The notes under the pieces are model-generated. The model was not told the DNA's origin, ran no database searches, and was given only the letters and a program-made list of their open reading frames with translations. The translations under genes and the position numbers were made by a program. 64,000 nucleotides of DNA from Halopseudomonas sabulinigri. Lineage in GTDB: Bacteria > Pseudomonadota > Gammaproteobacteria > Pseudomonadales > Pseudomonadaceae. Numbering within the stretch: position 1 is the first letter of the stretch; each line of letters begins with the position of its first letter. The stretch is from contig DRHT01000015.1 of the NCBI GenBank assembly GCA_011053055.1, forward strand, positions 62,001 to 126,000, given 5' to 3'. Positions 1-8,796 of the stretch are shown in pieces.

Positions 1-799
1 CATCGCTCAGCGGTTCAGTGGTAATCACCTGTGTGCCACAGGGCATCGATTTTGCGGCTAGCTGGGGCACCAGGTTACCAAGATAGGCATTGCCAGCCAC
101 CACCACAAAATTGGCTACGACCTGGCCTTGCTCGGTGTGCACCACGGGTTTGGCACCTTGCTCGATTCGGGTCACGGTGGAGTGCTCGTGAATCACACCA
201 CCAAGGGATTCAACCGCCGCCGCCTCACCTAGTACCAGGTTGAGCGGATGAATATGCCCGCCGCTCATGTCGAGCATGCCGCCAACATAACGATCGGTAT
301 TAACCACCTCGTTGATACGAGTTTGATCCAGCATCTCCAGCTGAGTGTGACCGTAACGCTCCCAGAGCTTTTTTTGCGTCTCCAGGTGGCCCATCTGCTT
401 CTCGTTGAAGGCGGCAAATACGCCGCCGTCTTTAAGGTCACATTGAATGTTGTACTTGGTCACACGTTCGCGAATGATACGGGCGCCTTCAAAGGCCATT
501 TCGCCCATCAAGCGGGCCTGCTGAGCACCGGCGCTGCGCTCGATCACATCTATGTCACGGCTGTAGCTATTGACGATTTGGCCGCCGTTGCGACCCGAGG
601 CGCCAAAGCCCACTTTGACCGCTTCCAGTACCGTGACCTTGAAACCTTGTTCAAGCAGAAACAGGGCGGTGGAAATGCCGGTATACCCTGCGCCGATAAC
701 ACATACATCGGTTTCATGTCGGCCCTGCAAAGGTGGCCGGGATGGCGTCGGATTTGCTGAGGCGGCGTAATAGGAGGAGGTATGCTGGGTTTCGGCCAT
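1..799 (-). CDS. puuB: FAD-dependent oxidoreductase, gamma-glutamylputrescine oxidase-like (partial)
   Basis: This is the N-terminal 266 residues of a DAO-family flavoprotein; the 3' end lies outside the window. A dinucleotide-binding Rossmann motif (VIGAGYTGIS) sits near residue 37, followed by the GFGASGRNGGQ segment typical of the glycine-oxidase/PuuB group. The visible C-terminal part (GNAYLGN, then MPCGTQVI and TEPL) resembles gamma-glutamylputrescine oxidoreductases, which oxidise gamma-glutamylputrescine in putrescine breakdown. The ATG at 799 gives a short polar N-terminus before the FAD motif, as in homologues. It lies about 100 bases downstream of emrB on the same strand, with an inverted repeat in between. 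Exact substrate is inferred; other amine or amino-acid oxidases of the family are possible. Confidence 0.8.
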   Translation of the reverse strand, partial: MAETQHTSSYYAASANPTPSRPPLQGRHETDVCVIGAGYTGISTALFLLEQGFKVTVLEAVKVGFGASGRNGGQIVNSYSRDIDVIERSAGAQQARLMGEMAFEGARIIRERVTKYNIQCDLKDGGVFAAFNEKQMGHLETQKKLWERYGHTQLEMLDQTRINEVVNTDRYVGGMLDMSGGHIHPLNLVLGEAAAVESLGGVIHEHSTVTRIEQGAKPVVHTEQGQVVANFVVVAGNAYLGNLVPQLAAKSMPCGTQVITTEPLSD

Positions 800-809
800 G
801 ATGAACCTG

Positions 810-846
810 CTGAAAGTAGGTTGTTGAAAATATTTTACACTTTCAG
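810..846. promoter_or_regulatory. inverted repeat in the leader of the puuB-like gene
   Basis: Eight-base arms (ctgaaagt at 810-817 and actttcag at 839-846) flank an A+T-rich centre, ten bases before the start codon of the minus-strand oxidoreductase gene. It could be an operator or a leader hairpin; there is no direct evidence for either. Confidence 0.3.
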
Positions 847-902
847 CCGATGCTACCCCCTGGCTGAGCGTAGCGCCAGAGGGTGATCAAAAAAAATGAC
901 AG

Positions 903-2489
903 CTAGGGGTGCGCAGGCTCAGCGCTGGTTTCGTCTGCGGTAGCAGGTTTGGCCGCGACGGGTTTTGGGATGGCTTTGGTTAACAGTACAAAGACCATAG
1001 AGAAGCCCAACATGATAGCTATCAGGTGGAAGGCATCGTTGAAGGCCATGATGCTGGCCTGTTGGTGCACCTGATTACTGAGCATCTGGAAGGCGCTATG
1101 CTCATTGCCCAGTTGGGCCGTGAGAAGGTCCATGCGTTCAGTAAACGCGGCGTTACCGGGTGTGATGTTCTCGCGCAAAATCTCGTAATAATGTTTGGCC
1201 CTGCTGTCGAGGATGGTCGCCAGCGCGGCGATACCGATAGCGCCGCCCAGATTGCGCAGGATGTTGTACAGGCTGGAGGCTGAACCTGCCTGGGAGGGGG
1301 GAATCATCGCGGTAGCAAGAATTGACATCGGTACTAGGACCATGGGCTGGCCGAAAGCGCGGAAAATCTGGATTGCGATGAACTGGTCACCTGCAAAATC
1401 CAGATTCAGGCTGCCACTGAAGAAACTGGCGAAAGCGAACAAAAAGAAGCCGGTAGCGCAGATCAGGCGCGCATCGACGAACTTCATCAGGATCGGCACC
1501 ATCGGGATGATCAGCAGCTGTGGAAAGCCCATCCACATGATCACCTGGCCAATCTGCAGGGCGTTGTAATCCTGTATTTGCGCCAGATAAACGGGTAGTA
1601 CGAAAACCGTGCCGTACAAGCCCACGCCCAGGCCAATGTTGGCCAGACTGCCGAACAAGAAATTCCGCTCTTTGAGTAGTCGTAAGTTCACCAGCGGGTC
1701 GGGTTTTGACAGCTGCAAGATAACGAAGCAGACCAGGCTGATAAATGAAATGACCGCCAAGGTCAGCATCGAACTCGATTCAAACCAATCTTCGCGATGA
1801 CCTTCTTCAAGGAATACCTGTAAGCAACCCAGACCGGCAGCCATGGTGGCGATGCCCCAATAATCGCCCTTGCGTAACAGGTCCCAGCGCGGGGCTGCCT
1901 TATCTAGACCATACATCAAGCCGCTGGCCATCAGGATGCCGGGCACAATGTTGATGTAAAAAATGTATTCCCAGCCATAGTTCTCGGTCAGCCAGCCGCC
2001 GATAGTAGGGCCAATGGACGGAGCAAATGTTGCAGTGATGGCAAACATCGCCATGCCCTTGGGACGCGAGGCTGGCGGCAGCTTGGTGAGAATCAGCGTA
2101 AAGGCGAAGGGGATCAATGCGCCGCCAGCCAAGCCTTGCATGGCACGGAAGATAATCATGCTTTGCAGGTTCCACGCCATAGAGCAAAGCAATGAAGCAA
2201 TCACGAACAGGACCGATATGGTGACGGCAAACCGGCGTGGCGACATGATGGTGGTTAGCCAGGCCGCAAGCGGAATAATGATGATCTCGGCGACCAGATA
2301 GGAGGTCGAAATCCATGAACCTTCTTCAATCGTTGCCGACAGCGCGCCTTGAATATCTTTCAAAGACGAGTTGATTATCTGGATATCCAGGATCGCCATA
2401 AAGGCGCCGAGAATGGCGCTCAGCAGCGCGATCCAATCGCGCCTGCTGGGTGGCGGTATTTCCTGCTCGGGTATGCCTGCCTCAGCCAC
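903..2489 (-). CDS. emrB: DHA2-family MFS multidrug transporter, EmrB type
   Basis: This is an inner-membrane drug:proton antiporter of the 14-helix DHA2 (EmrB/QacA) family and partner of the adjacent membrane-fusion protein. About 14 hydrophobic segments are visible. The first helix carries the DIQIINSSL motif, and the motif-C-like proline/glycine pattern (APSIGPTIGGWL) lies near residue 155. Length (528 aa) is normal. The reading frame is open upstream to a TTG at 2498, but the GTG at 2489 has an AAGG about nine bases upstream and is preferred. It overlaps the end of emrA by 8 bases, so the two are translationally coupled. Substrates cannot be read from sequence. Confidence 0.9.
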   Translation of the reverse strand: MAEAGIPEQEIPPPSRRDWIALLSAILGAFMAILDIQIINSSLKDIQGALSATIEEGSWISTSYLVAEIIIIPLAAWLTTIMSPRRFAVTISVLFVIASLLCSMAWNLQSMIIFRAMQGLAGGALIPFAFTLILTKLPPASRPKGMAMFAITATFAPSIGPTIGGWLTENYGWEYIFYINIVPGILMASGLMYGLDKAAPRWDLLRKGDYWGIATMAAGLGCLQVFLEEGHREDWFESSSMLTLAVISFISLVCFVILQLSKPDPLVNLRLLKERNFLFGSLANIGLGVGLYGTVFVLPVYLAQIQDYNALQIGQVIMWMGFPQLLIIPMVPILMKFVDARLICATGFFLFAFASFFSGSLNLDFAGDQFIAIQIFRAFGQPMVLVPMSILATAMIPPSQAGSASSLYNILRNLGGAIGIAALATILDSRAKHYYEILRENITPGNAAFTERMDLLTAQLGNEHSAFQMLSNQVHQQASIMAFNDAFHLIAIMLGFSMVFVLLTKAIPKPVAAKPATADETSAEPAHP

Positions 2490-3513
2490 GCAGATCAACC
2501 TTCACATGTACTGACATGCCGGGCCGGATGCTATCCATCAGTGGTTGGTCGCTGTCGATTACCAGCTTGACCGGGAAGCGCTGGACCACTTTGGTGAAGT
2601 TACCGGTGGCATTGTCTGGCGGCAGCAAACTGAACTGCGCACCAGAGGCCGGGAACAGACTCTGGATCCGCGCCGTCACGATGTGATCAGGGAAGGCATC
2701 AAACACCAATTCAGCGCTCTGACCTTCGTGCATGGCCTGAATCTGGGTTTCCTTGAAGTTAGCTTTGATCCACAGCTCGCTAGCGGGGACGACCGCCAGT
2801 AAGTGGCTGCCTGGTTGCACGTTCTGGCCGACGCGCGCGGTGCGCTGGCCGATGCGCCCAGCGACGGGGGCACGGATTTCAGCGCGGCCCAGAGCGAGTT
2901 CAGCTTGACTGATATCCGCTTCGGCGGCCTGGATTTGCGCGGCAAGACGTTCGATATCGGCGTACTGAGTATCTTTGGTCAGTTTTTGCGTCTGCACGTC
3001 CGCATCGGCTTTTTTCACCTGCGCCTTGGCGACTTCCAGTTGGGTGCGAAAGTTGCTCAGCTGTTCTTCCGAGGCGTAACCGGATTGCTGCAGGGGAGTG
3101 ATACGTTTGATATCCAGCTCAATGCGACGCTGCTCTGCTTGGGTGGCGAGCATGCCGGCTTGGGCGGCCAGAATCAGACTGTCCTGTTGAATCAACATGG
3201 AACGTGCTTGTTGTTGCTCCGCGCGACGGGTAGCGAGATTGGCGCGTGCATGGGCAAGGGCGACGTCGAAGTCTCGCGAGTCAAGTCGCACCAGCGGATC
3301 GCCGGCTTCAACCAATTGATTGTCATCGACCAGTACTTCGGTCACTTGCGCGGCCAGTTGGCTGGAAATCAGAGTGATGTCTCCCTGCACATAGGCGTTG
3401 TCGGTCTCTTCATAATAACGACCGACAAACCACCATTGGGCAAAGGCAGCGGTGCCGACCAAAGCGCAAATCAATAGAAAGCCGAACAGGCGGACGCGAA
3501 CGCGGGCAGACAT
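2482..3513 (-). CDS. emrA: HlyD/EmrA-type membrane fusion protein
   Basis: This is the periplasmic adaptor that would link the EmrB-type pump to an outer-membrane channel. Residues about 7-28 form a single N-terminal transmembrane anchor, followed by the lipoyl half-motif region (DNAYVQGDI, then VDDNQLVEAGDPLV). A long alpha-helical hairpin rich in Ala/Gln/Glu follows, then the second lipoyl half (IRAPVAGRIG) near residue 215 and a C-terminal beta domain. The ATG at 3513 is preceded by GGGGA; the frame is open further to a TTG at 3525. No outer-membrane TolC-like gene is next to it. The divergent LysR gene is the obvious candidate regulator. Confidence 0.9.
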   Translation of the reverse strand: MSARVRVRLFGFLLICALVGTAAFAQWWFVGRYYEETDNAYVQGDITLISSQLAAQVTEVLVDDNQLVEAGDPLVRLDSRDFDVALAHARANLATRRAEQQQARSMLIQQDSLILAAQAGMLATQAEQRRIELDIKRITPLQQSGYASEEQLSNFRTQLEVAKAQVKKADADVQTQKLTKDTQYADIERLAAQIQAAEADISQAELALGRAEIRAPVAGRIGQRTARVGQNVQPGSHLLAVVPASELWIKANFKETQIQAMHEGQSAELVFDAFPDHIVTARIQSLFPASGAQFSLLPPDNATGNFTKVVQRFPVKLVIDSDQPLMDSIRPGMSVHVKVDLRG

Positions 3514-3549
3514 GAAATTCCCCAATTTTTATTATCCACCGCACTCTAC

Positions 3550-3611
3550 ACTGTTCCGCATGACGCCAGAGGCGCTAGAATCTGGAAACTTTGTTGCAAT
3601 ACGGGAACAGT
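3550..3611. promoter_or_regulatory. emrA / lysR divergent promoter region with inverted repeat
   Basis: The 103-base gap between the divergent genes holds perfect 8-base arms actgttcc (3550-3557) and ggaacagt (3604-3611). A smaller ccaga-N10-tctgg repeat lies between them (3566-3585). LysR-type regulators usually bind such interrupted dyads in the divergent region; assignment to this regulator is inference. Confidence 0.35.
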
Positions 3612-3616
3612 AACTG

Positions 3617-4519
3617 ATGGGATTGGACGATGCGCTGATTTTTACCCGCGTGGTGGAGTGTCATAGCTTCACCAGCGCGGCAGCAACCTTGAATATGCAA
3701 AAATCCACCGTGAGCCGGCGCATCGCTCAATTGGAGGAGCGTCTCGGCGTGCGCCTGCTCAACCGCACCACGCGAAAGTTGCGTTTGACTGAGGTCGGGC
3801 AGGCGTACTACGAGCGCTGCCGGCAGATCATGCAGGAGTTTGCGGAAGCCGAGCAGGCCATTATGCAGCTGCAAACAGAGCCCACAGGTCTATTGCGAGT
3901 TAGCTCGCCAATTGAATTTGGTCAGTTGTTTTTGGGAGGCGTGGTAGGCGAGTTCATGCGTCGTTACCCGGCAATCCAGGTGGAAGTGGAATTGACTACC
4001 CGGGTTGTTGATCCGGTAGAGGAGGGCATGGACGTTGTTGTGCATCTGGGCCGCCCGCAAGATTCCAGTCTGGTTGCCCGGCCACTTATGTCGAGCCCAA
4101 GGCAGCTGTATGCCAGCCCCGGTTATATAGCCAAGTACGGCATGCCGAAACTGGCGGAAGAGTTGAGTCAACACCGCTGCATTCATGCATTGGTAGATGG
4201 CGCCCGCAAGTGGCACTTTCTGCAGCCGCACATGAGTGTGCCGATCAATCCGGTACTGGTGGTCAACAACATCACTTTCGCTCGCGAAGCGGCGTTATCC
4301 AGCGCAGGCATCATCAACGTACCGGCGTTTATCGCCGAACCTCATGTAGCCGAAGGTACATTGGTGCGGGTGCTTGAAGACGTTACGCTGCCATCCAGCG
4401 AGCTGTACGCGCTGTATCCTTCGCGACGTTTTCAAGCGATGAAGGTAAAAGCCTTTATCGATTTTATTATTGAGAATCTGGAAAAGCGCGAAGATGTACA
4501 AGTAGAGATGGAGGCCTGA
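3617..4519 (+). CDS. LysR-family transcriptional regulator
   Basis: A 300-residue LysR-type regulator. The N-terminal winged helix-turn-helix (about residues 4-62) contains the FTSAAATLNMQKSTVSRRIAQLE recognition region in homologous form, followed by RLLNRTTRKLRLTE. Residues about 90-290 form the periplasmic-binding-like effector domain. It belongs to the CrgA-like subgroup typical next to efflux or oxidoreductase genes. It is divergent from emrAB with a 103-base shared promoter region, so it probably controls that pair and perhaps itself. The inducer is unknown. Confidence 0.88.
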   Translation: MGLDDALIFTRVVECHSFTSAAATLNMQKSTVSRRIAQLEERLGVRLLNRTTRKLRLTEVGQAYYERCRQIMQEFAEAEQAIMQLQTEPTGLLRVSSPIEFGQLFLGGVVGEFMRRYPAIQVEVELTTRVVDPVEEGMDVVVHLGRPQDSSLVARPLMSSPRQLYASPGYIAKYGMPKLAEELSQHRCIHALVDGARKWHFLQPHMSVPINPVLVVNNITFAREAALSSAGIINVPAFIAEPHVAEGTLVRVLEDVTLPSSELYALYPSRRFQAMKVKAFIDFIIENLEKREDVQVEMEA

Positions 4520-4549
4520 TAAAATCACCCCCTTTTCAACGATTACCAC

Positions 4550-4567
4550 GCCGAACTTCAGTTCGGC
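4550..4567. promoter_or_regulatory. short perfect dyad in the gltX leader
   Basis: Perfect 8-base arms gccgaact and agttcggc are separated by two bases, ending 19 bases before the gltX start codon. In DNA this could be an operator; in RNA it would be a tight hairpin just upstream of the ribosome-binding site. No function is known to me. Confidence 0.35.
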
Positions 4568-4586
4568 AGCCTGACTGAGAGATTTC

Positions 4587-6062
4587 ATGACTGTTCGTAC
4601 TCGTATCGCGCCATCGCCGACCGGTGATCCGCATGTCGGCACCGCCTACATTGCTCTGTTTAACCAGTGCTTTGCTCGCCAGCATGGTGGTCAGTTCATC
4701 CTGCGAATTGAAGACACGGATCAGGTGCGCTCTAGCGCGGAATCAGAGCAACAGATACTCGACTCGCTGCGCTGGCTCGGACTGAACTGGGATGAGGGTC
4801 CAGATGTTGGCGGCCCCCATGGCCCTTACCGCCAGAGTGAGCGCAGTGCCATCTATCATGAACACAGCGAACAACTGATTGGTAGCGGCCACGCTTTTCG
4901 CTGCTTTTGTAGCAGCGAGCGCCTGGACGTGTTGCGTGCCGAGCAAATGGCCAATAAGCAGACGCCTGGTTACGATGGTCACTGTCTGCACCTTGCCGCT
5001 GATGAGGTAGCCAAGCGAGTCGCTGACGGTGAGTCCCATGTGGTGCGCATGAAGGTGCCTGAGCAGGGCATTTGTCAGGTGCAAGACATGTTGCGCGGTG
5101 AGATCGATATTCCCTGGGAACAGGTGGATATGCAGGTGCTGATGAAGGCCGATGGCCTGCCGACTTACCATCTCGCCAATGTGGTAGACGATCACCTGAT
5201 GGGTATTACTCACGTGTTGCGCGGTGAAGAGTGGATCAACTCAGCGCCCAAGCACATTTTGCTTTACCAATATTTCGGTTGGGATATACCGCAGTTGTGC
5301 CATATGCCGCTGCTGCGTAACCCGGACAAGAGCAAGCTATCTAAGCGCAAGAATCCGACCAGCATTACCTTCTATGAGCGCATGGGTTACTTACCAGAAG
5401 CGCTGATGAATTACCTTGGCCGCATGGGTTGGTCGATGCCGGATGAGCGTGAGAAATTCACCCTTGCGGAAATGGTCGAGCATTTTGATATTCAGCGCGT
5501 GTCATTGGGCGGCCCGATCTTTGATGTGGAGAAACTCTCTTGGTTGAACGGTCAATGGATTCGTGACCTGTCAGAGGATGATTTCGCAGCATCAGTACAA
5601 ACTTGGGCGCTGAACTCAGATTACCTCAAGCCGATGATAGGTTTGGCGCAAAGCCGAGTTGAAACCTTCAGTGATCTGCCCAATCTGCTCGGCTTCTTTA
5701 TGGCCGGCAAGGTTAATCCCGCGCCTGAGTTGTTTGAGCATAAAAAGCTCTCCGCTGATGAAGTGCGCAAAGCCATGCAATTGCTGCTGTGGAAGCTCGA
5801 GTCGCTGCGCGAGTGGAGCAAAGACAACATCACCGCAACGATCAATGCAGTAGCCGCAAGCCTTGAGCTCAAGATGCGTGACCTGATGCCGTTGTTGTTT
5901 CCGGCGATTACCGGACAGGCCAGTTCGGTTTCCGTATTGGACGCCATGGCGCACCTTGGCCCGGACCTAACACGCTTCCGCTTGCGTCAGGCACTGGAGC
6001 TGCTGGGTGGCACCTCCAAGAAAGAGAATAAAGCGTGGCAGAAGCTATTGGAGGACATCTAG
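4587..6062 (+). CDS. gltX: glutamate--tRNA ligase
   Basis: Class I aminoacyl-tRNA synthetase that charges tRNA-Glu with glutamate in the cytoplasm. The HIGH-type motif appears as HVGT at residues 16-19 after APSPTGDP, and the KMSKS-type motif as KLSKRK near residue 252. The catalytic Rossmann domain, stem-contact region and C-terminal helical anticodon-binding domain add up to 491 residues, close to family norm. The ATG at 4587 follows GAGAGA. The tRNA-Glu gene lies downstream in the next tRNA cluster, a neighbourhood shared with other pseudomonads. Confidence 0.97.
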   Translation: MTVRTRIAPSPTGDPHVGTAYIALFNQCFARQHGGQFILRIEDTDQVRSSAESEQQILDSLRWLGLNWDEGPDVGGPHGPYRQSERSAIYHEHSEQLIGSGHAFRCFCSSERLDVLRAEQMANKQTPGYDGHCLHLAADEVAKRVADGESHVVRMKVPEQGICQVQDMLRGEIDIPWEQVDMQVLMKADGLPTYHLANVVDDHLMGITHVLRGEEWINSAPKHILLYQYFGWDIPQLCHMPLLRNPDKSKLSKRKNPTSITFYERMGYLPEALMNYLGRMGWSMPDEREKFTLAEMVEHFDIQRVSLGGPIFDVEKLSWLNGQWIRDLSEDDFAASVQTWALNSDYLKPMIGLAQSRVETFSDLPNLLGFFMAGKVNPAPELFEHKKLSADEVRKAMQLLLWKLESLREWSKDNITATINAVAASLELKMRDLMPLLFPAITGQASSVSVLDAMAHLGPDLTRFRLRQALELLGGTSKKENKAWQKLLEDI

Positions 6063-6181
6063 CGCTTAGCGCTTAGCTGCCAGCGGCTAGTTCTAGTTAG
6101 ACGACAGCAAGGCTCCGCAACGGCTGGGCCTTGCTTGATGCTTGGAGCGGCTCTTAAGTCTCTGTTTTATGTAAAATTCTG

Positions 6182-6210
6182 TTGACAGGGCGGGGCGGCA
6201 ATCATAATAT
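6182..6210 (+). promoter_or_regulatory. sigma-70 promoter of the tRNA cluster
   Basis: A TTGACA box (6182-6187) and a TAATAT box (6205-6210) are separated by 17 bases, ending 18 bases before the first tRNA-Ala. A G+C-rich stretch follows the -10 box, as in stringently controlled stable-RNA promoters. Confidence 0.8.
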
Positions 6211-6228
6211 GCGCCCCGTCATAGCGAC

Positions 6229-6304
6229 GGGGCTATAGCTCAGCTGGGAGAGCACCTGCATGGCATGCAGGGGGTCAGCGGTTCGATCCCGCTTAGCTCC
6301 ACCA
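6229..6304 (+). tRNA. tRNA-Ala (GGC), copy 1
   Basis: A 76-base cloverleaf. Acceptor GGGGCTA pairs with TAGCTCC (one G-T), followed by an encoded ACCA end. The anticodon arm CCTGC-ATGGCAT-GCAGG gives anticodon GGC, decoding GCC/GCU. It differs from copy 2 only at positions 26 (A) and 44 (G). Confidence 0.97.
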
Positions 6305-6381
6305 AGTTTTTTGGTCGACGTTCGCGTCGGCCTGTTTTATCACTGCTAAACAAGTTCCAGCTTGTTTGGAGAAGGGTTTGC

Positions 6382-6457
6382 GTCCCCTTCGTCTAGTGGC
6401 CTAGGACACCGCCCTTTCACGGCGGTAACAGGGGTTCGAGTCCCCTAGGGGACGCCA
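6382..6457 (+). tRNA. tRNA-Glu (TTC)
   Basis: A 76-base cloverleaf. Acceptor GTCCCCT pairs with AGGGGAC, followed by GCCA. The anticodon loop CTTTCAC on a CCGCC/GGCGG-type stem gives anticodon TTC. It lies between two tRNA-Ala genes and downstream of gltX, whose product charges it. Confidence 0.97.
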
Positions 6458-6498
6458 TCTTTACCGACACGGTCTTCCGTGTCAGGGTCGCAAGACCT

Positions 6499-6574
6499 GG
6501 GGCTATAGCTCAGCTGGGAGAGCGCCTGCATGGCATGCAGGAGGTCAGCGGTTCGATCCCGCTTAGCTCCACCA
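6499..6574 (+). tRNA. tRNA-Ala (GGC), copy 2
   Basis: Same 76-base structure and anticodon as copy 1, with G at position 26 and A at position 44. It is the last gene of the Ala-Glu-Ala cluster and is followed within ten bases by a strong terminator. Confidence 0.97.
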
Positions 6575-6580
6575 TTTCAC

Positions 6581-6610
6581 AAAAAAGCCGGCATTTATGC
6601 CGGCTTTTTT
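6581..6610 (+). terminator. Rho-independent terminator of the tRNA cluster
   Basis: A perfect A/T-flanked hairpin: aaaaaagccggcat and atgccggctttttt around a two-base loop, ending in a run of six T. Confidence 0.92.
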
Positions 6611-6773
6611 GTGTCTCCTATTCCCGCATGAACTGTCGTATGCCAGTCATGTGGTATCTGCTCTGCGTGCCGAGTGCGCATCGGTCTATTTGCCTCGCTA
6701 AAAATCAGCTCATGTCAGGCTTTGTCTCTCCTGGGATGACGCGCACGTCTGAGTATTGGGCCGAATTTTGATC

Positions 6774-6825
6774 AAAAAAAAGCGCGCAGTGGGTGATCCC
6801 GGCTGCGCGCTTTTGGGTTTTTTGC
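6774..6825. terminator. terminator of the chemoreceptor gene (minus strand)
   Basis: The arms agcgcgcag and ctgcgcgct have an A-run on the left and T-rich sequence on the right. Read on the minus strand the hairpin ends in a T run just past the chemoreceptor stop codon. It lies in the 250-base gap between the tRNA cluster and that gene, which otherwise holds nothing I recognise. Confidence 0.75.
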
Positions 6826-6827
6826 AA

Positions 6828-8462
6828 TCAGACGCGGAAGCGTTTTAACAGCTCGTCTATCTGCCTGCCCAGACTTGCCAGATGCTGCCCAGCTTGTGCT
6901 GTCTCACGTGCGCCATCGGTGGTTTCACGCGCTAGCTCGGCCGCTTCGGTTACGTTGCGGTTGACGTCTTCCACCACCGTGGACTGCTGCGTTGTAGCGC
7001 TGGCAATCGAGGCGTTCAAGGCGACGAGTTGCTCCATTGAATGAGCGATCAGTTCCAGCGCTTTACCGGCCTCGTTGACCTGTTCGACGCTTTGCTGTGA
7101 GTGCCTGCTGCTATCGTTGATCACGCCAACAACTACCTGCGTATTGGTCTGTAGCTTGCTGATCATGTTGTGGATTTCTTCAGTGGACTTTTGCGTACGC
7201 TGCGCCAGATTGCGTACTTCGTCCGCTACCACTGCAAAGCCCCGGCCCATCTCGCCGGCGCGTGCCGCTTCAATCGCGGCATTTAGCGCCAATAGGTTGG
7301 TTTGTTCGGCAATGTTGCGGATCACATCGAGTACTGAGGTGATTTCCTGCGCATCGCTGGACAGAGTCTGCATGTGCTCCACAGCCGTCTGCACGCTGGC
7401 CGAGAGCAGGTTGATTTCCTGAATGGTTTTGTCGACCTGATAGCGGCCGTTGTTGGCGCCCTCGTTGGCGTTCTCAACTTCTTGCGCAGCAGCATTGGCG
7501 TTTTGCGCAACGTCTTGCACGCCGTAGGTTATTTCGTTGATGGCAGTCGCCATCAGCTCCATGCGTTCGGATTGGGTGTTCATGTCACGCAGGCTGTTGC
7601 CACTGATCTGGTCCAGTTGATGGCTGGAGCTGATTAACTGCCGTGCACTGTCACCCAGTTGTTGAATGATTTCGGCCAGATTACGATTGAACTGATTGAA
7701 ATAATGCGCAATCTGCGACACCTCATCGTGGGCGTTGTCGTCCAGGCGGCGGGTGAGGTCAGCTTCGCCACTGGCGACGTCGCGCATGGCAGCTACGACA
7801 TTATTGAGCGGTTGGGTGATGCTGCGGCCGATCACGTAAAGCAGCACAATCATGATCAGGGTAACCAGGGTCATGATCACCACAGAGCTGGCCACGGCGC
7901 TATGGAACTTGGCCTGCATGTCGTCTACGTATATGCCGGTACCGACCATGTAATCCCAAGGTGCAAAATGCTTGAAGGCAGCAATTTTGGGGGTGCCGTC
8001 TTCTTCGCCTGGCTTAGGCCAGCTGTACTCAAAGCTGGCGGTGCCTTCCTTGCGAGCAAGAGCGACCATCTCGCTGATGACGTTGATGCCTTCTGCGTTT
8101 TGCATGCTGGTTAGGTCGACGCCTACAGTCTGCGGCGCTAGTGGGTGCATGACCATGATGTTGTTCATGTCATTGACCCAGTAATACTCGTTGCCGTCAT
8201 AACGCAGGCTACCCAGTGCGCTCATGGCTTCTTTGCGGGCCTGCTCACCAGTGAGTTCGCCGTTCAGCTCTTTCTGGTGGTAGAAACTCATCAGATCATG
8301 AGCCACTTCCACCAGGTGAGTCGCTTTGGTGATCTCGCCTTCGCGGATTTCCTTATGTAGATGGGAGAGGGATACGCCCTCCATGATCAAAGTACTGGCC
8401 AGTGCAATTATCAGGATCAACCAAATTCGCTGACTGATTCGAATACGGCGCAACAGCTTCAT
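6828..8462 (-). CDS. methyl-accepting chemotaxis protein with single Cache domain
   Basis: A 544-residue transmembrane chemoreceptor. TM1 spans about residues 11-29, a periplasmic single Cache domain about 35-188 (with the characteristic YYWVND and GTGIYVDD patches), TM2 about 190-211, HAMP to about 265, then a long methylation/signalling coiled coil. The signalling tip ([19 protein letters not shown]) is highly conserved and would contact CheA and CheW. There is no CheR-binding pentapeptide at the C-terminus (ends KRFRV). The family typically senses small organic acids; the ligand here is unknown. It stands alone, with its own terminator. Confidence 0.93.
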   Translation of the reverse strand: MKLLRRIRISQRIWLILIIALASTLIMEGVSLSHLHKEIREGEITKATHLVEVAHDLMSFYHQKELNGELTGEQARKEAMSALGSLRYDGNEYYWVNDMNNIMVMHPLAPQTVGVDLTSMQNAEGINVISEMVALARKEGTASFEYSWPKPGEEDGTPKIAAFKHFAPWDYMVGTGIYVDDMQAKFHSAVASSVVIMTLVTLIMIVLLYVIGRSITQPLNNVVAAMRDVASGEADLTRRLDDNAHDEVSQIAHYFNQFNRNLAEIIQQLGDSARQLISSSHQLDQISGNSLRDMNTQSERMELMATAINEITYGVQDVAQNANAAAQEVENANEGANNGRYQVDKTIQEINLLSASVQTAVEHMQTLSSDAQEITSVLDVIRNIAEQTNLLALNAAIEAARAGEMGRGFAVVADEVRNLAQRTQKSTEEIHNMISKLQTNTQVVVGVINDSSRHSQQSVEQVNEAGKALELIAHSMEQLVALNASIASATTQQSTVVEDVNRNVTEAAELARETTDGARETAQAGQHLASLGRQIDELLKRFRV

Positions 8463-8598
8463 CTACAACCTCCACGCACTGAATGGCATACAGCTTCGTT
8501 TTATTTTTGTCATCGGCATTAGTCTTGGCTCGCCAAGTGCTAGTACCGAGCATATCGGCAGAAATATGCATAACCTGAGCGATATTTTCTTGGCATGC

Positions 8599-8619
8599 AT
8601 GATGTCAATTTGACGTCAT
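8599..8619. promoter_or_regulatory. 21-base near-perfect palindrome between divergent genes
   Basis: Arms atgatgtcaa and ttgacgtcat around a central T, with one mismatch, lie about midway in the 334-base gap between the chemoreceptor and the secreted protease gene. The size and symmetry fit a dimeric regulator site. The rest of the gap holds no gene that I can see. Confidence 0.4.
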
Positions 8620-8796
8620 GTTGCACACGCTTTCAAGTGCCAATCGGTTTCTGTGATTGGGGCATATAAGATTGGAAGGTGTTTTCTGTTCTTAACTGGT
8701 ATAAAGGCGCCAAACTCGTTCGTCTTGCCGCTTTGCAGTTGGGCACTTTCCAGGCGCAGGCCAGTCTATCTTGGTAGTTTGCAATAAGGATTTCTC

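Noticed and set aside
248-760. 170-codon open frame on the plus strand
   Set aside because: It is antisense to the FAD-oxidoreductase gene, whose protein carries clear family motifs; the plus-strand product resembles nothing.
850-895. Hairpin accccctggc/gccagagggt as an emrB terminator
   Set aside because: On the minus strand the T run precedes the hairpin instead of following it, so it does not have intrinsic terminator geometry for emrB.
6535-6771. 78-codon frame starting inside tRNA-Ala copy 2
   Set aside because: It runs through the tRNA 3' half and the terminator hairpin and has no ribosome-binding site or plausible domain.
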